From Lotus japonicus (Eukaryota > Streptophyta > Magnoliopsida > Fabales > Fabaceae), in assembly GCF_012489685.1 (NCBI RefSeq), contig NC_080045.1, positions 4,159,001 to 4,223,000 of the forward strand: DNA of 64,000 nucleotides. The letters run 5' to 3'. This document shows, piece after piece, positions 21,322 to 33,800 of the stretch. The stretch's first letter is position 1, and each line of letters opens with the position of its first letter. The translations under genes were made by a program, and so were the position numbers. The notes under the pieces were generated by a model that was not told the DNA's origin, did not search any database, and worked only from the letters and a program-made list of their open reading frames with translations.

Positions 21322-24300
21322 CTATATGCTTATCAAGTATCTGAAGCTGAACTCATATGGCATAATTTGTACAAATTGTGAGAGGGGCTCAGTTTTTCTC
21401 TTGTCAAGGAAATTAATGGCTTCTTTCCCTAGTTCACTTGGTAACTGGAGGCAGATCCAATCCAACAATGATTCCAAGTCTTTTGCGAAGTTCAGTAAAT
21501 ACCAATCCAGCAGCTTCGGGATAGCGAATCTCGATGTTGAAATTCCAACCGCTGCCTGCAAGTACTCTCTTTTGGCCACTTCAAGTTCATTCTCAACTTG
21601 GGATGCTGTGTAAACTCTCACCTGCATTTGGCATAGGTCATGATAAAGCCATTAATAGTTATATAAAAAGAGGGATAGAATTTTCAAATCTTGTTTAATG
21701 ATGCCATGAACTCCGCTTATGCTGCATAGCTGGTCCTAAGCTCGGGTATGGGAGGAAGGTTGTGTTAAGCAGCCAACGAAAAACTAGCTGATATCTTTAG
21801 AGTGGAAATCCTAGAATCAATTCTGGTAGAGTAAAATCCATTATGGATGAAAATATAGATGTTTGAGAATCATTTTGGAGAATTGATTTCAGACTCAAAA
21901 TCAATTCTGGTAGAAGCTAGAGAGTGTAGCTTCTGCATTAAACCTAATCAATTGAGATTTTACAACTGAATTTCACAATATTACCCAACAAAACCCACTT
22001 TTGCATAAATGTATCCAAGCACAAATCACTTCACTTCACTTGACGCTAATCCAAACAGGCACTTAATATGGATCAGTGATCTATATAGTGGACCTCACCT
22101 AGTGGGATAAGACTTTTCTTGTTATTGGTGTTTAATGATGCTATGAGACAAAATGCAAATCATGAATGTGAGTGCCTTAGTTGCGGGGGTTATGGAAGAT
22201 GACAAAACTCTGTGTGAATTACTCATCAACTTACAGCAGGAGAGGACCAAGTTCCACAAGAGAGAGCAAATGTCACAAGGGGTTCTGACAGTTCCAGTCC
22301 ATATATGCTTCTTGCCATCGTTACATGATTTTTCACTCCCTTGGAAAACGTCTGTTCAGAATTAAGTGGTTAGCTCTATTCTCATCCATAGAAATGCTAG
22401 AGTTTAAATGGACAAGACTTACAAATTTGCTGTGATAAGGAAGCCTTAAAATGAAATGCTCTATGGTTGTTGCACTTAGCATGTGTCCACCAACATTTAT
22501 TGTTGCCTGAGTAACAAGAAAACGACAAGTTGTTGAACACACCTTGCTATGTTATACTAAACCAGAAGAACAATCACAATAAGACACCATTCTATACCTT
22601 CCGCATCAGCGCAACGGCCAATTCAGGACTCTCTGGTATGCCATTCTCTATGAATGCCTAAAACAAAGTGGAACTTTAAATGGTTTGAGAAGAAATTAAA
22701 TGCATCACTTGAGATAAGCTAAAACTGATCGTATAAATCATAGGATAATAAAACACACTTTTAGATCCAGACTATATTATAGTGCATGTTTTAATACAAA
22801 GTGAAAAACCACGGTGAACCAAAATCTCGGTGGACAGAAGCAACTTCCCTTAACTTTTGTGGTTGGGCACCTTGATTTTGGCAATTGTGGCTGTCCACCG
22901 TGGTTTTCCATTGTGTATCAAAACATGCACATACTAAATGTTATTCTAATACACATAACATACATACATTCATCATACACGAGTTATAAGTGTTGATCCA
23001 GAACGCAAGCTTCTCCTGATGGTTGAGGTTCTTCAAGTTGACAGAGGCTAGTTTCCTAAAAAGAATTCTGCAAATTTCGCAAAATCAGAAAACTAAAACT
23101 TGTAATTCACCCAAAGCACAACAAATTAGTGTCATGGAAAAAAATCAGCAATCCAATTTGAATAGAATATGACATACTTTAACCGATGTAGTAAAAACAA
23201 AGTATTTGTAGTTCGTTTTGGATTGAAAGATTTAGCATCAATTGCACATAGTTGTTTGTATGGACCAATATCCCTCTTTCCACATTCCAAGCAGATACCA
23301 TAGGGATCCCAAAACTCTGTTTCTTCAGCACATGTTCGAGGTTTCGTCGCCCATAAGGGTGATATGTCACCTGCAGAACCTGTATTCTTCACAGCACTCA
23401 TTCTCAAGAGAATGCTTGATAAGCACTTCAGAATATTTTCAGATATTATATTTGGGCATTCAGCTTCTGGTGAAATTTTGTGTGTTGGACTAGGATGCCT
23501 CAATTCTGCTATTTGCTGGTTATTCACCTTTGGTTCTTGCTGCACAGTGGAAAGATCACAACTATTGACTTAGAATTTTCCTCAGTTTTCAACTAGTAGC
23601 ACTATCAAACAAATGAAAATTAGTTCACATGACATACCTTCATTTTTGGAGGATTGCACTTTTTCTGGAGTACTTTATTATCAATATTAAGTTTTTTAAT
23701 TGGCGTTTTGTTCATTTGCTTGGAGGATTGCTGCTTAGTCTTGGAAGAATTTGTACATGATTGGTTCTCCTTTCCTTGTCTATTCTCTGACAAGCCTAAC
23801 AACAAGCACATGACATAAGAGAAGGATTACATTCTTTTGGACACTAATTGTATTGTATGTTTACATTAGCGTTAACAGAAATGATTCTACTAAATAAAGT
23901 TCCATATGGAAAACATGATTTAAAATGATGTGATTTATGTTTTGATACTTCAATGAAGATAGTGACTTTTATAGGGTAATGTTATAAAATTCAGTTGTAA
24001 ATTCTAAGAATTGGTTATGTTTAATGCAGGAGAAACTATTGTTTTGTGGCAAGTGGATCCAATTCTTGACCCATTCAACTTGAACCAGTTAAACATAATG
24101 ATGAGTTGCTCACCAGGGAGTGTTGTGGCGTGGCTAGTTGCTGGACTACCAGCTGTTTGGGAAGGAGACTTCAATTTATCCAATTTGGGACTGTCCATTA
24201 TTGAGTTTGAACTGTTTGGTGGAGGTAAATGCTCCATTTTCCTCTTAGAAGATGACATGTAGACAGCTTCTTGGTACAAGTCCTGTCTGTAATGCACAAC

Positions 24301-24903
24301 CTGTTCCTCAAGCCTAACAACTTCCTCTTCCAGAACTGCCACTTCAGCAAGAAGTGCTAGTGTCTACAATTTTTTCAACATTAGAATTCAACAAGTCAAA
24401 ATTGTTTTCCAATCTCTTCCTTTCTAACTTAGCAGCAGACAGAAGTACTATTTGAGAAAATGACTGAGCAACAAAGAGAGAGAAGTTCATATACTGACAT
24501 AGGGAGGGAGATAAGGAGGAAGACGTGGCAGAGCTCCCAAAGGTCTATTGAAAGCCCTCTCCAATGCCCTGTGGATGTTCTCCTCATGCCTCAACTTCTT
24601 CTTCAACCTATCCACCTAAGAGTCACAGAATTCAAATTCAGTCGCCGACATGTTTGAAATCTTTTTACAATTGATTCTAAAGCCAGAATCAATTTTGGAG
24701 AGAAGCTTCTGAGTTCCAAAATTGATTATGAAGAAAGAGAAGTTGATTTCATGATAAATGTGACAAAAATAAAGTTGAAACCCAAATAAAAAGATGGACT
24801 AGAAACAGTGTCAATAGCATACATCTTGTTGCAAAGCCAATTTTCTTTCCTTGCTTGAGGCTTTTCCACCTTTACTTGCACTTCTCAAGCTTCTCTGCAT
24901 CAT
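21322..24903 (-). CDS. MIP1-type leucine-zipper / DUF547 protein
   Basis: Ten coding exons, minus strand: 24823-24903, 24499-24615, 24114-24363, 23638-23795, 23178-23539, 22968-23067, 22598-22657, 22423-22506, 22235-22351, 21322-21621. All junctions are GT-AG and the sum is 1629 nt, giving 542 aa with no internal stop. Family marks in order: basic start ([12 protein letters not shown]), [15 protein letters not shown] with [11 protein letters not shown] (~28-66), leucine-zipper heptads [20 protein letters not shown] (~68-87), Ser-rich linker, then DUF547 from about 323 ([71 protein letters not shown]) and the conserved tail ([36 protein letters not shown]). The zipper is expected to mediate dimerisation; the role of DUF547 is not established. 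The start could lie in a further upstream exon, since an AG directly precedes this ATG. Introns hold copies of a dispersed AATTGATTCT-type repeat. Confidence 0.9.
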
Positions 24904-25632
24904 CTACATTTCCATTCAAGGCTATACAGGTTAGAATCCATCAAAACAGAATAAAAATTAACATATCAAATCCTACACGCTAACACTGTCTTAACTCTCA
25001 AGCAGGATTCACAAAAGGGGAAAACAGTGGAAAACAGAAAAGTTTAAAACATGATTAGAGTGATCAATCAATTATGAATAATAATAATAATAATCATGAA
25101 CTTGGCCTAAACTACAAACTCTTTTTCAAACATACAAACTACATGAATGCACCCTTTTATGTGCTATTGGATTGGAGGTTCATTTCTAGCAAAATTTTCT
25201 GAAAATCTGAGATTACCCCTCAAACCCAATTGCCAACTTTTACAGACAAATCATATCATAGGAATTAGGATCAAATTTGGAAGAAACAGAAAATCATTGA
25301 AACAGTGATCAACTGCAGGGGACGATTAAAGATCAAACCTTTTTTATCCAGACATTAGAAGAATAAGCTCAGTGGTTAGATGACCCAGAAGGAAGGAGAG
25401 TGAAAACTTGAGAGCAAATGAAGCATCATCATCCCAAGAAGATTTAAAACACTTCAATTAATCAATGTTCTACTCAGAAGTCAAAGATTGGATTAGGAGC
25501 TTAATGAATATAATAGTTAAATACAATATATGAAGGATGGAAGAAGAAGAAGAAGAAGAAGAAGATTGAAAGAAGGATTGTGAGTAGCTTCCAGTGGCAC
25601 CGCTTGGGATGAAAAAGAATATTATATTGAAG

Positions 25633-25673
<41 letters not shown>

Positions 25674-25840
25674 GTAGTGTAGTATAGGTAGCTTGCAGTT
25701 TGGTAATGGTGAATATATGAAAGTAGAAAGAAAGGTAATGGGTGTGTGAAAGAGACTAGAGCATCCAACCTGGTCCATTGATGCAGAATAAGACACAGCT
25801 AGCAAGCTAATTGAAATTGAAATTGAAGGCTCCAATCCAA
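24904..25840 (-). promoter_or_regulatory. 5' UTR / promoter region of the MIP1-like gene
   Basis: No further coding exon is convincing. On the minus strand it contains a long CT microsatellite (complement of the GA run at 25637-25672), typical of plant 5' UTRs, and possible UTR splice sites. The transcription start cannot be fixed from sequence. Confidence 0.4.
25637..25672. repeat. (GA)n microsatellite
   Basis: About 18 GA units upstream of the MIP1-like gene. Confidence 0.95.
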
Positions 25841-26024
25841 GCTTATGTCATCATGAACCAACGTGCATCTTTCTATTCTCACAGTGTCTTCCAAGTGTTG
25901 GTGTTTTAACTTTGGTTTCCTAAAGTTCTATGTAAAAGTTTGTTTGTGTTTTTACTTATTTTGTTTTTTAAGCTAATGCAAGTGTGAAAATTTCTCACCT
26001 TTTTGGACATAAAAAAAAGTATTG

Positions 26025-26190
26025 GGCTAGTGGTAAACGAGCTAAACCCTCATGATGATGAAATGATAAATTTCAATTCCGGAAAAGACATTTGACCAAA
26101 AAAAAAATCCGGAAAAGACATTTGTAAGCAAACTAAACCCTCATAAGGATGAAATGATAAATTCGAATGCTGAGAAAGACATTTATTGGG
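26025..26190. repeat. SINE-like segment in two diverged tandem copies
   Basis: GGGCTAGTGGTAA followed ~45 bp later by ATTTCAATTCC resembles tRNA-type box A and box B. The part CTAAACCCTCAT...GATGAAATGATAAATT occurs twice (about 26042-26073 and 26133-26164). A 13-bp A-tailed micro-insertion lies between the copies. Confidence 0.4.
26095..26107 (+). mobile_element. 13-bp A-tailed micro-insertion
   Basis: ACCAAAAAAAAAA lies between perfect 17-bp copies of TCCGGAAAAGACATTTG (26078-26094 and 26108-26124). Confidence 0.7.
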
Positions 26191-26344
26191 GAACAGACAA
26201 CCGTTTCCTGAATGAGTGGTCAAAGGCATGAAAAAAGAATCAATTTTGAGTTTTGACACATAAGCTACTCAAAAAGCTTCTTGTCATATTTAATCTTGAT
26301 TTTAGAATCAATTGTAGAAGATATCTTGATCGATATTAGAAAGA

Positions 26345-26640
26345 TTTAAGTGTGTGTTTGGTTCGCCGTTGAAAAACCTCAGAATCTCAATTTGGAGTGG
26401 TAATATAGATGTTTGAGAATCATTTTAAAGAATTAATTTTAGTTCGGCAATCAATTCTATTAGAAGTTAAAGATAGTAGCTTTTGTTGTTAATATGATTA
26501 ATTCCAAAATTTTACAACCGGATATCACAACATTACCTTACAAAAATCATTTTGTTTCATAAATGTATTCAAATTAATATAAGTTACTTCACTTTAACTC
26601 ACATTTACTATTTATCAATGTTGTCGAACTCAATTCTATC
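26345..26640. repeat. Dispersed MITE-like repeat, family A copy
   Basis: Opens GTGTGTGTTTGGTTCGCCG and contains ATAGATGTTTGAGAATCATTTT...AATTGATTTT and ACAACATTACC...CATAAATGTATTCAA. The same string of motifs occurs at 21795-22065 inside the MIP1-like gene, and inverted at 35525-35850. No terminal repeat or target duplication was fixed. Confidence 0.6.
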
Positions 26641-27173
26641 GATCCATAATCAATTATCAAAACGTTGACCCAAGTGCATGTTCAAAAACCCTTCTACAAT
26701 TGATTTTGAATGCAGAATCAATTATGGAGAGAAACTCATGTGAAGTTTCAGAACGATAACATTTTGAATCTGTTTTTTTCTTAAAATCAATTCTGAATCT
26801 CAGAAGCTACTCACATAAGTTTCTTTCAGAGATTGATTATGACTTTAGAATCAATTGTAGAAGAATTTCCTAGCACACCTTCAATTTCAATGAAAGAGAA
26901 ACCGATTCCGTTAATTGATTTTGGGAAAAGAAATGACAGCCCAAACATGTTATATGTTATGACTAGAAGTGTTTGTGTTTAAGTTTTAAGCACCAAAATA
27001 TATCTACCCTTCGGAACCCAACCCATGTTAGAACAGCACGCGAGTAAAGTGAGAAAGTGATGAATTTTGATTCCACATATAAGAAGAAAACAACAAGAAA
27101 ATAAATAGAATGTCTTAGCTCCATTTTTGTGTGTTATAAAAATTACAGCAGGTCCTCTGATCACTGTTAGGAC

Positions 27174-27798
27174 TAGGGGTGGAAATAGGCCAGGCAGCTC
27201 GTCAAGGGCCTATGGCTTGGCTCGTTAGAGGCTCGGCTCAGCTCGGCTCGTTTATTAAAAAGGTCAGGCTTAGGCTTTTTTAAAAGCTTGTTTAACTAAA
27301 AAGGGCAGGCCCAAACTATTAAAAAAGTCTATTTAGCCTAACAAGCCGGCCTATTTATATATTATTTTTATTAATAATATAAATAAATATAATATAATAA
27401 TATATTATTTGATTTTTTAAAACTGATGTATAGTTTAGTATAAAAGAAAACCCCAAGTCCCTACCCTAACCTAGATTAGAAACGTTCCAGACATATTCAA
27501 TGATATAGATTTAGTTTTTGAAATGCAATGATAGAGGTTTTTTTATTTGAAAAGAAAGTGCAATGATATATAAAAGACTTATTAGCCCGCCAGCCTATTC
27601 ATTTGATAAAATTGTCTGTTAAATAGGCTTTTAAGTAGGCTTGTAGGCCAGGCCAGGCCTTAGAAAAGGCCAGACCAAGCCACAAAATTTGGCCTATTGA
27701 TAGGCCACAGGCCAGGCTTGGGCCACGAAAAGATAATGCAGGCCAGGCCTAGGCCACGCAAAGCTTGGCTCGGCTCGGCTCGGCCTATTTCCACCCTA
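27174..27798. mobile_element. hAT-type non-autonomous TIR element
   Basis: Terminal inverted repeat TAGGGGTGGAAATAGGCC (left) against TAGGGTGGAAATAGGCC (right, reverse complement), one-base gap. An 8-bp target duplication, GTTAGGAC, lies at 27166-27173 and 27799-27806; TAGGG ends with 8-bp duplications are diagnostic of hAT. The interior is packed with GGCCAGGCC, GGCTCGGCTC and AGGCTT motifs in both orientations and could fold on itself; it encodes no transposase. Confidence 0.85.
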
Positions 27799-28621
27799 GT
27801 TAGGACTGCGCACGTATAGTACACATTGTATCATACATGGTATTCGTACTGAAAGTGATAACTGTCGTACTGTTATAATGCTTCTAAATTCCATGAAAAA
27901 TGAGATTTTTTTTTTGGGATTGGTACCATTTTCTTTTCTGTTGTATAATGTATAGCACTTGATTAATATTTTATCAAATAAATGAGTTCATGGCATGATG
28001 TTTGTAATTGAACTTTAGTACATTTATCAACTTTGACACCGGAAACACATGATTTTAAGATTATAAGTCGCTTACCGAGATAGTGACAAATTACTCATAT
28101 TACAGGTTTCACATCGACAATGAAAATCAAACACAATTTTTTAATGTAAGTGGCTCGTTCATACAAATTAAAACCACATAATTAGTGTTTGTAATTACAA
28201 GGCAAAAGCTGCACAAATCACATGCATTGCCAACTAAACAAACTTAATATATGTACTTTTGCAGATAAATTAAGGAATTTTTTTGAATCATGGGGCATTC
28301 CAATTCCAATACTTTGGGGACCATTATTTTGTTTTTATTGTTTTTTGTTAAACATAAACATAATCAAATCGTATGTTGTGTAACCATGGTGCATGTTGTT
28401 GAAATGATGTGAGAATTCAGATGAAGGTCATTATAGTTTATTTATGTATTTTTTTTTCTAAATCACTAAAAGTAAATATTGAATAAAATTATTTTAATCT
28501 TAGGTGGCTTAATAATATTTTAAGATGTATTATGAACTAGAATTTTCTAAAATACCTGTTAAAATATTATTGGTTTAATTTACATAAGTTAAGTTGGTTT
28601 TACCCAAAGTAAATCTTGAGT

Positions 28622-28660
28622 GGGCCGTTGGCCCTCCCAATTATCAAAAAAAAAAAATAG
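28622..28660 (+). mobile_element. 39-bp A-tailed micro-insertion with GGGCC hairpin
   Basis: Begins GGGCCGTTGGCCCTCCC, then AATTATC and 12 A's. Flanked by perfect 16-bp copies of AAAGTAAATCTTGAGT (28606-28621 and 28661-28676). Confidence 0.8.
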
Positions 28661-29698
28661 AAAGTAAATCTTGAGTACTTTAAACAACCCAATAAAAAAG
28701 TAAAGGAGTAACACACTCTTTTCAACACTCTTTCCAACACACTTCATGTGATTTTTAAAAAAGTCTCATTTACTAAAATTTCTGTTAACTCTTAAAAATA
28801 TTAACCAATCACATAAAATGTGTTGAAGGGAGTCTTAAAAAGTGTTAGTGTTCGATTGCAGTTTTAGTTTTCAGTTTCTAAAACAATTTTTAAAACATTT
28901 TTCAGAAGAAGAAAATAATTTAAATTACATGTTTTCCAATATTTAGAAAACTGATAGCTGAAGAAAACTAAAAAAAGAAACTGAAAACATTTTAGTTTTA
29001 TAGTTTTATATAATTAAACAAAAGTTATGAATAATTAGGAGTATATAAAGTAATATATTTGTTCATTTAATCGTAGGCAAACTATATCAAAAAAATATGT
29101 ACAAAAGATACAGTGTCTTCTCAATTTAAGGACACTTTATGTGTTATTACTTATAATATTTACACTCGAATTTTAGAAAAGAGATCTGTTAGAAAATATT
29201 ATGAAATAGTTGTCTGGAGAAGTTTACATTAATGAAAGAAAAATTAAAGCATTTGTTTGAACTTGTGCAGTCAACGTTGGATCCAATTTATCTGATTTTA
29301 TATACAATAATAACAACAACAACTAAACATGTCGAAACCTACTCTTAGTTGTTCTTGTCAATATACCTTTGGGTAGATATCCCTTCTACAGTATTTATTT
29401 ACACAAAATAACAGAAAGATGTAGCGGACACGCTCCATTTTAATTAATAGGATTTTATTGTAGTCTGAATCTCTATCAGTTGACATATTATTATTTAATG
29501 AAAATGTATCTGTTTTCAATTACATTAATTAATTAATAGCATGCTGGATTCAAAGTTTGTCGGTTCTGATGTTAGTTATAAGGCTTATAGCGCCTTAGTT
29601 ACGGGCAAGTGTTAATTTGTTTATAATTAGGTTATTTTAGAAATCTAATTATCGAAATAAATTTGAAAGAATTATTTTTTGACACGAAATCACAAGTT

Positions 29699-29710
29699 TT
29701 TTTTTACAGG
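29699..29710 (-). mobile_element. 12-bp A-tailed micro-insertion (inverted)
   Basis: Reads CCTGTAAAAAAA on the minus strand, between perfect 13-bp copies of GAAATCACAAGTT (29686-29698 and 29711-29723). Confidence 0.65.
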
Positions 29711-30404
29711 GAAATCACAAGTTCAATGCTAACAAATATTGATCCAAGGAACTTTCCGATGCGCAAAAAAAAAAACGTCCAAGTTCCATATAGAGAGCAA
29801 TTAACGATTTCAGGATTTCACAAAATCCAACTATTTTAGGAACCTTAAAACATAAAAACTTTAAATTAAGATCAAACTTCAAACCACCTCCACCTCTTCT
29901 GCCTCCCATTTCTCCATATCCTTATATCCACCACCTCCTGGTATCCACCGCCTCTGCCATATCCACTACTATCGTTGCCGCCGCAACATGTTCCCTAGAT
30001 GGGTGCCTAGTCGGGTCTCTAGTCACGTCAACGCCTTAGCGCGGCCATTGGGATCAGAATCGTCAACAATAAATCAACAAACTCTCTTTCAGCTAGGCAT
30101 CAGAACCCTTGGGATTTGATCTTGGACTACTAAATGAAGAGATCATTGCCACCATCATCATGTGTGATGAGCCTGAACCCCTTTTGGTCATCGAATCACT
30201 TCAGCTTCTCCCTCACCATTGAAACGCTCATCATCCATTCTCACACACCAAAACCCTCGTTTCAAAAGATGCAATTGAAAGAATGGGGCATACATTCTTT
30301 TCTTTGGTTAATAACATGGCTAAATTCAAGTAAAACATAATTAAATAATTAAAGCTAGTCAAGACGTTATAGTCGTCATTTTCAGATTTATTTTTTTCTG
30401 CTAC

Positions 30405-30770
30405 TAAACACACTTTAAAGTGCGTGCAAATTTAAAGTGCATTTAGCTGCAAATTTCAACAGAATTGATATCAGATCATTTTTTAAAATTATGAAACCAC
30501 CACAGTAAATTAGTAAAATAAGATAGAATATCTGGAGATTTAGAGCGAAATAAAATTTTTTCCGAAATTCAAAATAAAATATCAAATTAAGGAATTTGCG
30601 TCCGAGACACAACTCTTGTGGCGAAACGACAAACGTGCAATTACTTTATTTTTCTCTTCAGCTTTGTAGTTCACTACGTCTTGATCTGAGACTAAAAAAA
30701 TCAATTTTTTGGACCAAAAGCTAGAATTTACAATTTTCGCACTTTAAAGTGCGAGCGAAAAAAATTCAAG
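30405..30770. repeat. Segment bounded by CACTTTAAAGTG palindromes
   Basis: CACACTTTAAAGTGCGTGC with a second AAATTTAAAGTGC at ~30410-30445, and CGCACTTTAAAGTGCG at ~30739-30754. The same palindrome recurs in series at 60305-60420. Possibly a small transposon family; no target duplication identified. Confidence 0.4.
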
Positions 30771-30828
30771 GGCATGATGGAATTTTACATATGTAAGAAT
30801 GGTAAAACTAGATGTTAGGGGTGAGAAT

Positions 30829-30909
30829 AAATGAACATATATGTCAGACAATAGCAATTTCAGTCTGATATTACAACAAATGAACATATATGTCAGACAA
30901 TAGCAATTT
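30829..30909. repeat. 32-bp perfect direct repeat with 17-bp spacer
   Basis: Copies at 30829-30860 and 30878-30909 (AAATGAACATATATGTCAGA...CAATTT); spacer 30861-30877. Confidence 0.9.
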
Positions 30910-31390
30910 AAAATACACATACAACATCAAGGTAAGATATCCAACAATCATAGATGGTTGCTGTCAGCTTAAGCAACAAAGCAGCAACGCTGATTTGCTT
31001 AATTTTATTGAAAAGAGCTTTGCAACCAACATTGATATCTCCCGGTATCAAGATCGGACAACAATATCTCACGAAACAAATTTTGCAATAACAAGCAAAA
31101 CCATGCCTCTCATTTAGAACATGCAGTCACCCTTGTAAACACAGAAAAAAGAAAAATTACTTTTCAAGTTAAACCTTTTGAAGATTCTGTATCTCTCTCC
31201 CTTTGAAATCTTCAACAGAGAGGAGATAAACGAGACAAGGACTAGGATTTGGTGGTTCCTATTTGTGATCAATGTCATTCACATATTTTGGTTCGTGTCT
31301 TTTACTTTTTCCACTTCTTTATCTTTTTACAAAAGAGCCTTTCTACGAGCATGAAAATCTGTAAAGATGTGTACACGATGAAAAGTTTAG

Positions 31391-31421
<31 letters not shown>

Positions 31422-31436
31422 GGAGGGCAAAAGCCC
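31391..31436 (-). mobile_element. 46-bp A-tailed micro-insertion (inverted)
   Basis: The minus strand reads GGGCTTTTGCCCTCC, AAATTAT and then 24 A's. Flanked by AAGTTTAG (31383-31390 and 31437-31444). The core is very like that of the insertion at 28622. Confidence 0.65.
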
Positions 31437-31444
31437 AAGTTTAG

Positions 31445-33434
31445 CTTTTCTTTATCAGTACTTCTAGCTCAAGGTACTATGTATTATTTTGAGGAAAAAA
31501 AAATTCTACCATGAGCTTTGCTCATATGATATTAAATTTATTCTTCTCTAAAATCTAAACTTCACGCGCCTTTTTAAAAGTTTGGGGCAAGATACCAGAG
31601 TCCATCACTAAATTCCTCGATGATCGATGAATAGTAGAGATGGAAATAGTAAGAGATTTATGAATGGATGTTTTCCTTTGCAAATATCATCACTATTTAA
31701 ATCTGTTTATTTTAATGATGAGTTATTTTCCATCTCTAAACTCGTCACTAATACATGTGTTATCAAAAAATATTTTAAAATTAGCGACATATTTTTTAAA
31801 TGGAAATAAAATTTTCCATTGATAATAAAATTTTCCATTGATACTGATTTTTACAATGAAGTTCTCAATTTGTATAATGATGAAATTTGCCACGGAATGT
31901 ATTTTCTGGAAAATTTGTCAATTTCATCACAAATATTCATGAACCAATTTTAGCAGTGGATTTTGTGTCAAATTCTGATATTTTGTCACAAAAGAAAGGG
32001 AGTGAGATAAGTGCAGATTTTAGAGAAGAATGAAGTTTAGTGTCATATCAATAAAGTTCAAGGTAGTGAAGTATAATTTACTCTAAAAAAAATATACATA
32101 TCATAAGAATCAATATGAGATAGAGTAAAACCAAAGTGTAAATTAAATGTGAAGAACTTCATGAGTTGATCTACATGCACGGCTAGAATTAAGTCTGTTC
32201 ACTAAAAAAGTTACAAATTTTCTTCTTCCAAATTCAATTCTAATCACTACATAGTTAATTTTTCTCATGGCTAAATTATTAGAAGGTACATATTCCTATA
32301 ATTTGTGAGAGATGAGACTCGATTTTGCCTGCATCTAATGCAAATAATCCAAACAAGTACTAACACAATAATTCAATATATTAAGTTATATATGAGAATT
32401 TTCCGCTTTGAGCTGGAAAGCATAAACCAAAATCTCTGCTAAGTATAGAACAAGCAATGTCCTTTTGGTTTAATTTTTTCAAATACATTATATGACAGCA
32501 AGACCCACCAACATCACTTCTTGAGTGCCATCTTTCGTAGCCAGAGTAAGAGACAATAACATAAGATGCTCTATCTGAATTCCAATTACCAGTTCATTTA
32601 GATGATATGGATCTTAAATATACATGGCTTCTCGTTTCTTAATCTTTCCATTGACAATGTAGCTGAAAATTGAAATTGAATGCAACATCGATCTTTGGTG
32701 TTTAGTTTGGGTACAAATTAAATATCATTTCATGATTATATTCTAAAATTCCAGAAGTGGTTTGTCAGCTGGACTTGTAATTTGGCATTCGTATTAAGAT
32801 TCCATATGTGAATATAATATGTTCAGTGCTGGAAAATGGTGCAGTAATTTGTATATATATATACTACTCACACACACACACACACACATATATATATGGT
32901 CCCACTAGTAATATGGTTAATTAGTGTGATCCACATCTTCCATATATAAAGTGAACCATCTTTTTTTCCTCTTGAATCTTTTCTTGGTGGGGACTGATTA
33001 TGATGGAGGTGGATGGTCACATGTATTCCAAAATCATTGTCATGATCAGTGATCACTCAACATCTCTATCCTTTATTTTCTTTTACCTTCTTTTTCGTGT
33101 TATTATGATGAAGTGTTATTTTTCATTAGATATTTAATAAGTATCTTAATCATCTTATTGTTATTAGTATCTTTAATTGTTCTTTTCAATTTCATATTAA
33201 AAAACTATGAACAAGAAAATAACAAAATAGAAAATTGAAAGGATCGGAGTTGGTTAAGCGAAGCATAACATTATCTGTTGTCACAAGTTACAGGTTTGAG
33301 CCTTCATTCACCCTTAAAGTGAGGAAAATATAAATCTATTATAAGTTTTTTTTTATGTTCGAAAATAAAATGAGAAGAAATCAGTTGATAATAAGTTTAG
33401 TTGGACAAAATGTTTTTTATTTTTTATTTTTAAT
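31445..33434. other. Intergenic, no gene seen
   Basis: AT-rich. A composite microsatellite (TA)n/(CA)n/(AT)n lies at 32852-32897. At ~33250-33310 GTTGGTTAAGCG and GGTTTGAGCC resemble SINE boxes A and B (weak). Confidence 0.45.
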
Positions 33435-33800
33435 CACTATAAGAAAACTCATTTTTACCAACGACTTTTACAACCAAAAACTGTCAGATTCGTTAAATTT
33501 CCTATTGATTACCGACGACCAAGAATCTGTGAGTAATTACCTCTTCGGTAACGGTAATTAACCGAAATGCTTTGACAAAGTTGTCAGTATCTATGTTAGC
33601 TTGGACGAGATTAACTCATTTTTCTATGGATACAAGTGCGCGCTATTTTAGTGAAGAACTTAAACTTTTAATTTATTATACCCTTTGTGACAATGTTTTA
33701 ACCCCGCTCATTAAATTTCATTTTGCTTTCTATGTTCTAACTTCACAACATTTTATACTTTTGACAACAATTTTTCAATAACAGGCGAAAATTGTTGCCT
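33435..33800 (+). repeat. Possible CACTA transposon end
   Basis: CACTATAAGAAAACTCATTT matches the conserved CACTA terminus (CACTACAAGAAAA), followed by the ACCAACGAC / ACCGACGACC motifs common in CACTA subterminal DNA. The partner end was not found. Confidence 0.4.

Larger units (their letters stand above)
27807..30400. other. Intergenic, no gene seen
   Basis: AT-rich; holds two A-tailed micro-insertions listed separately. Short open frames around 29715-30340 show no family similarity. Confidence 0.5.

Noticed and set aside
26979..27164. Short hydrophobic frame on the minus strand
   Set aside because: No homology, no splice context; chance frame.
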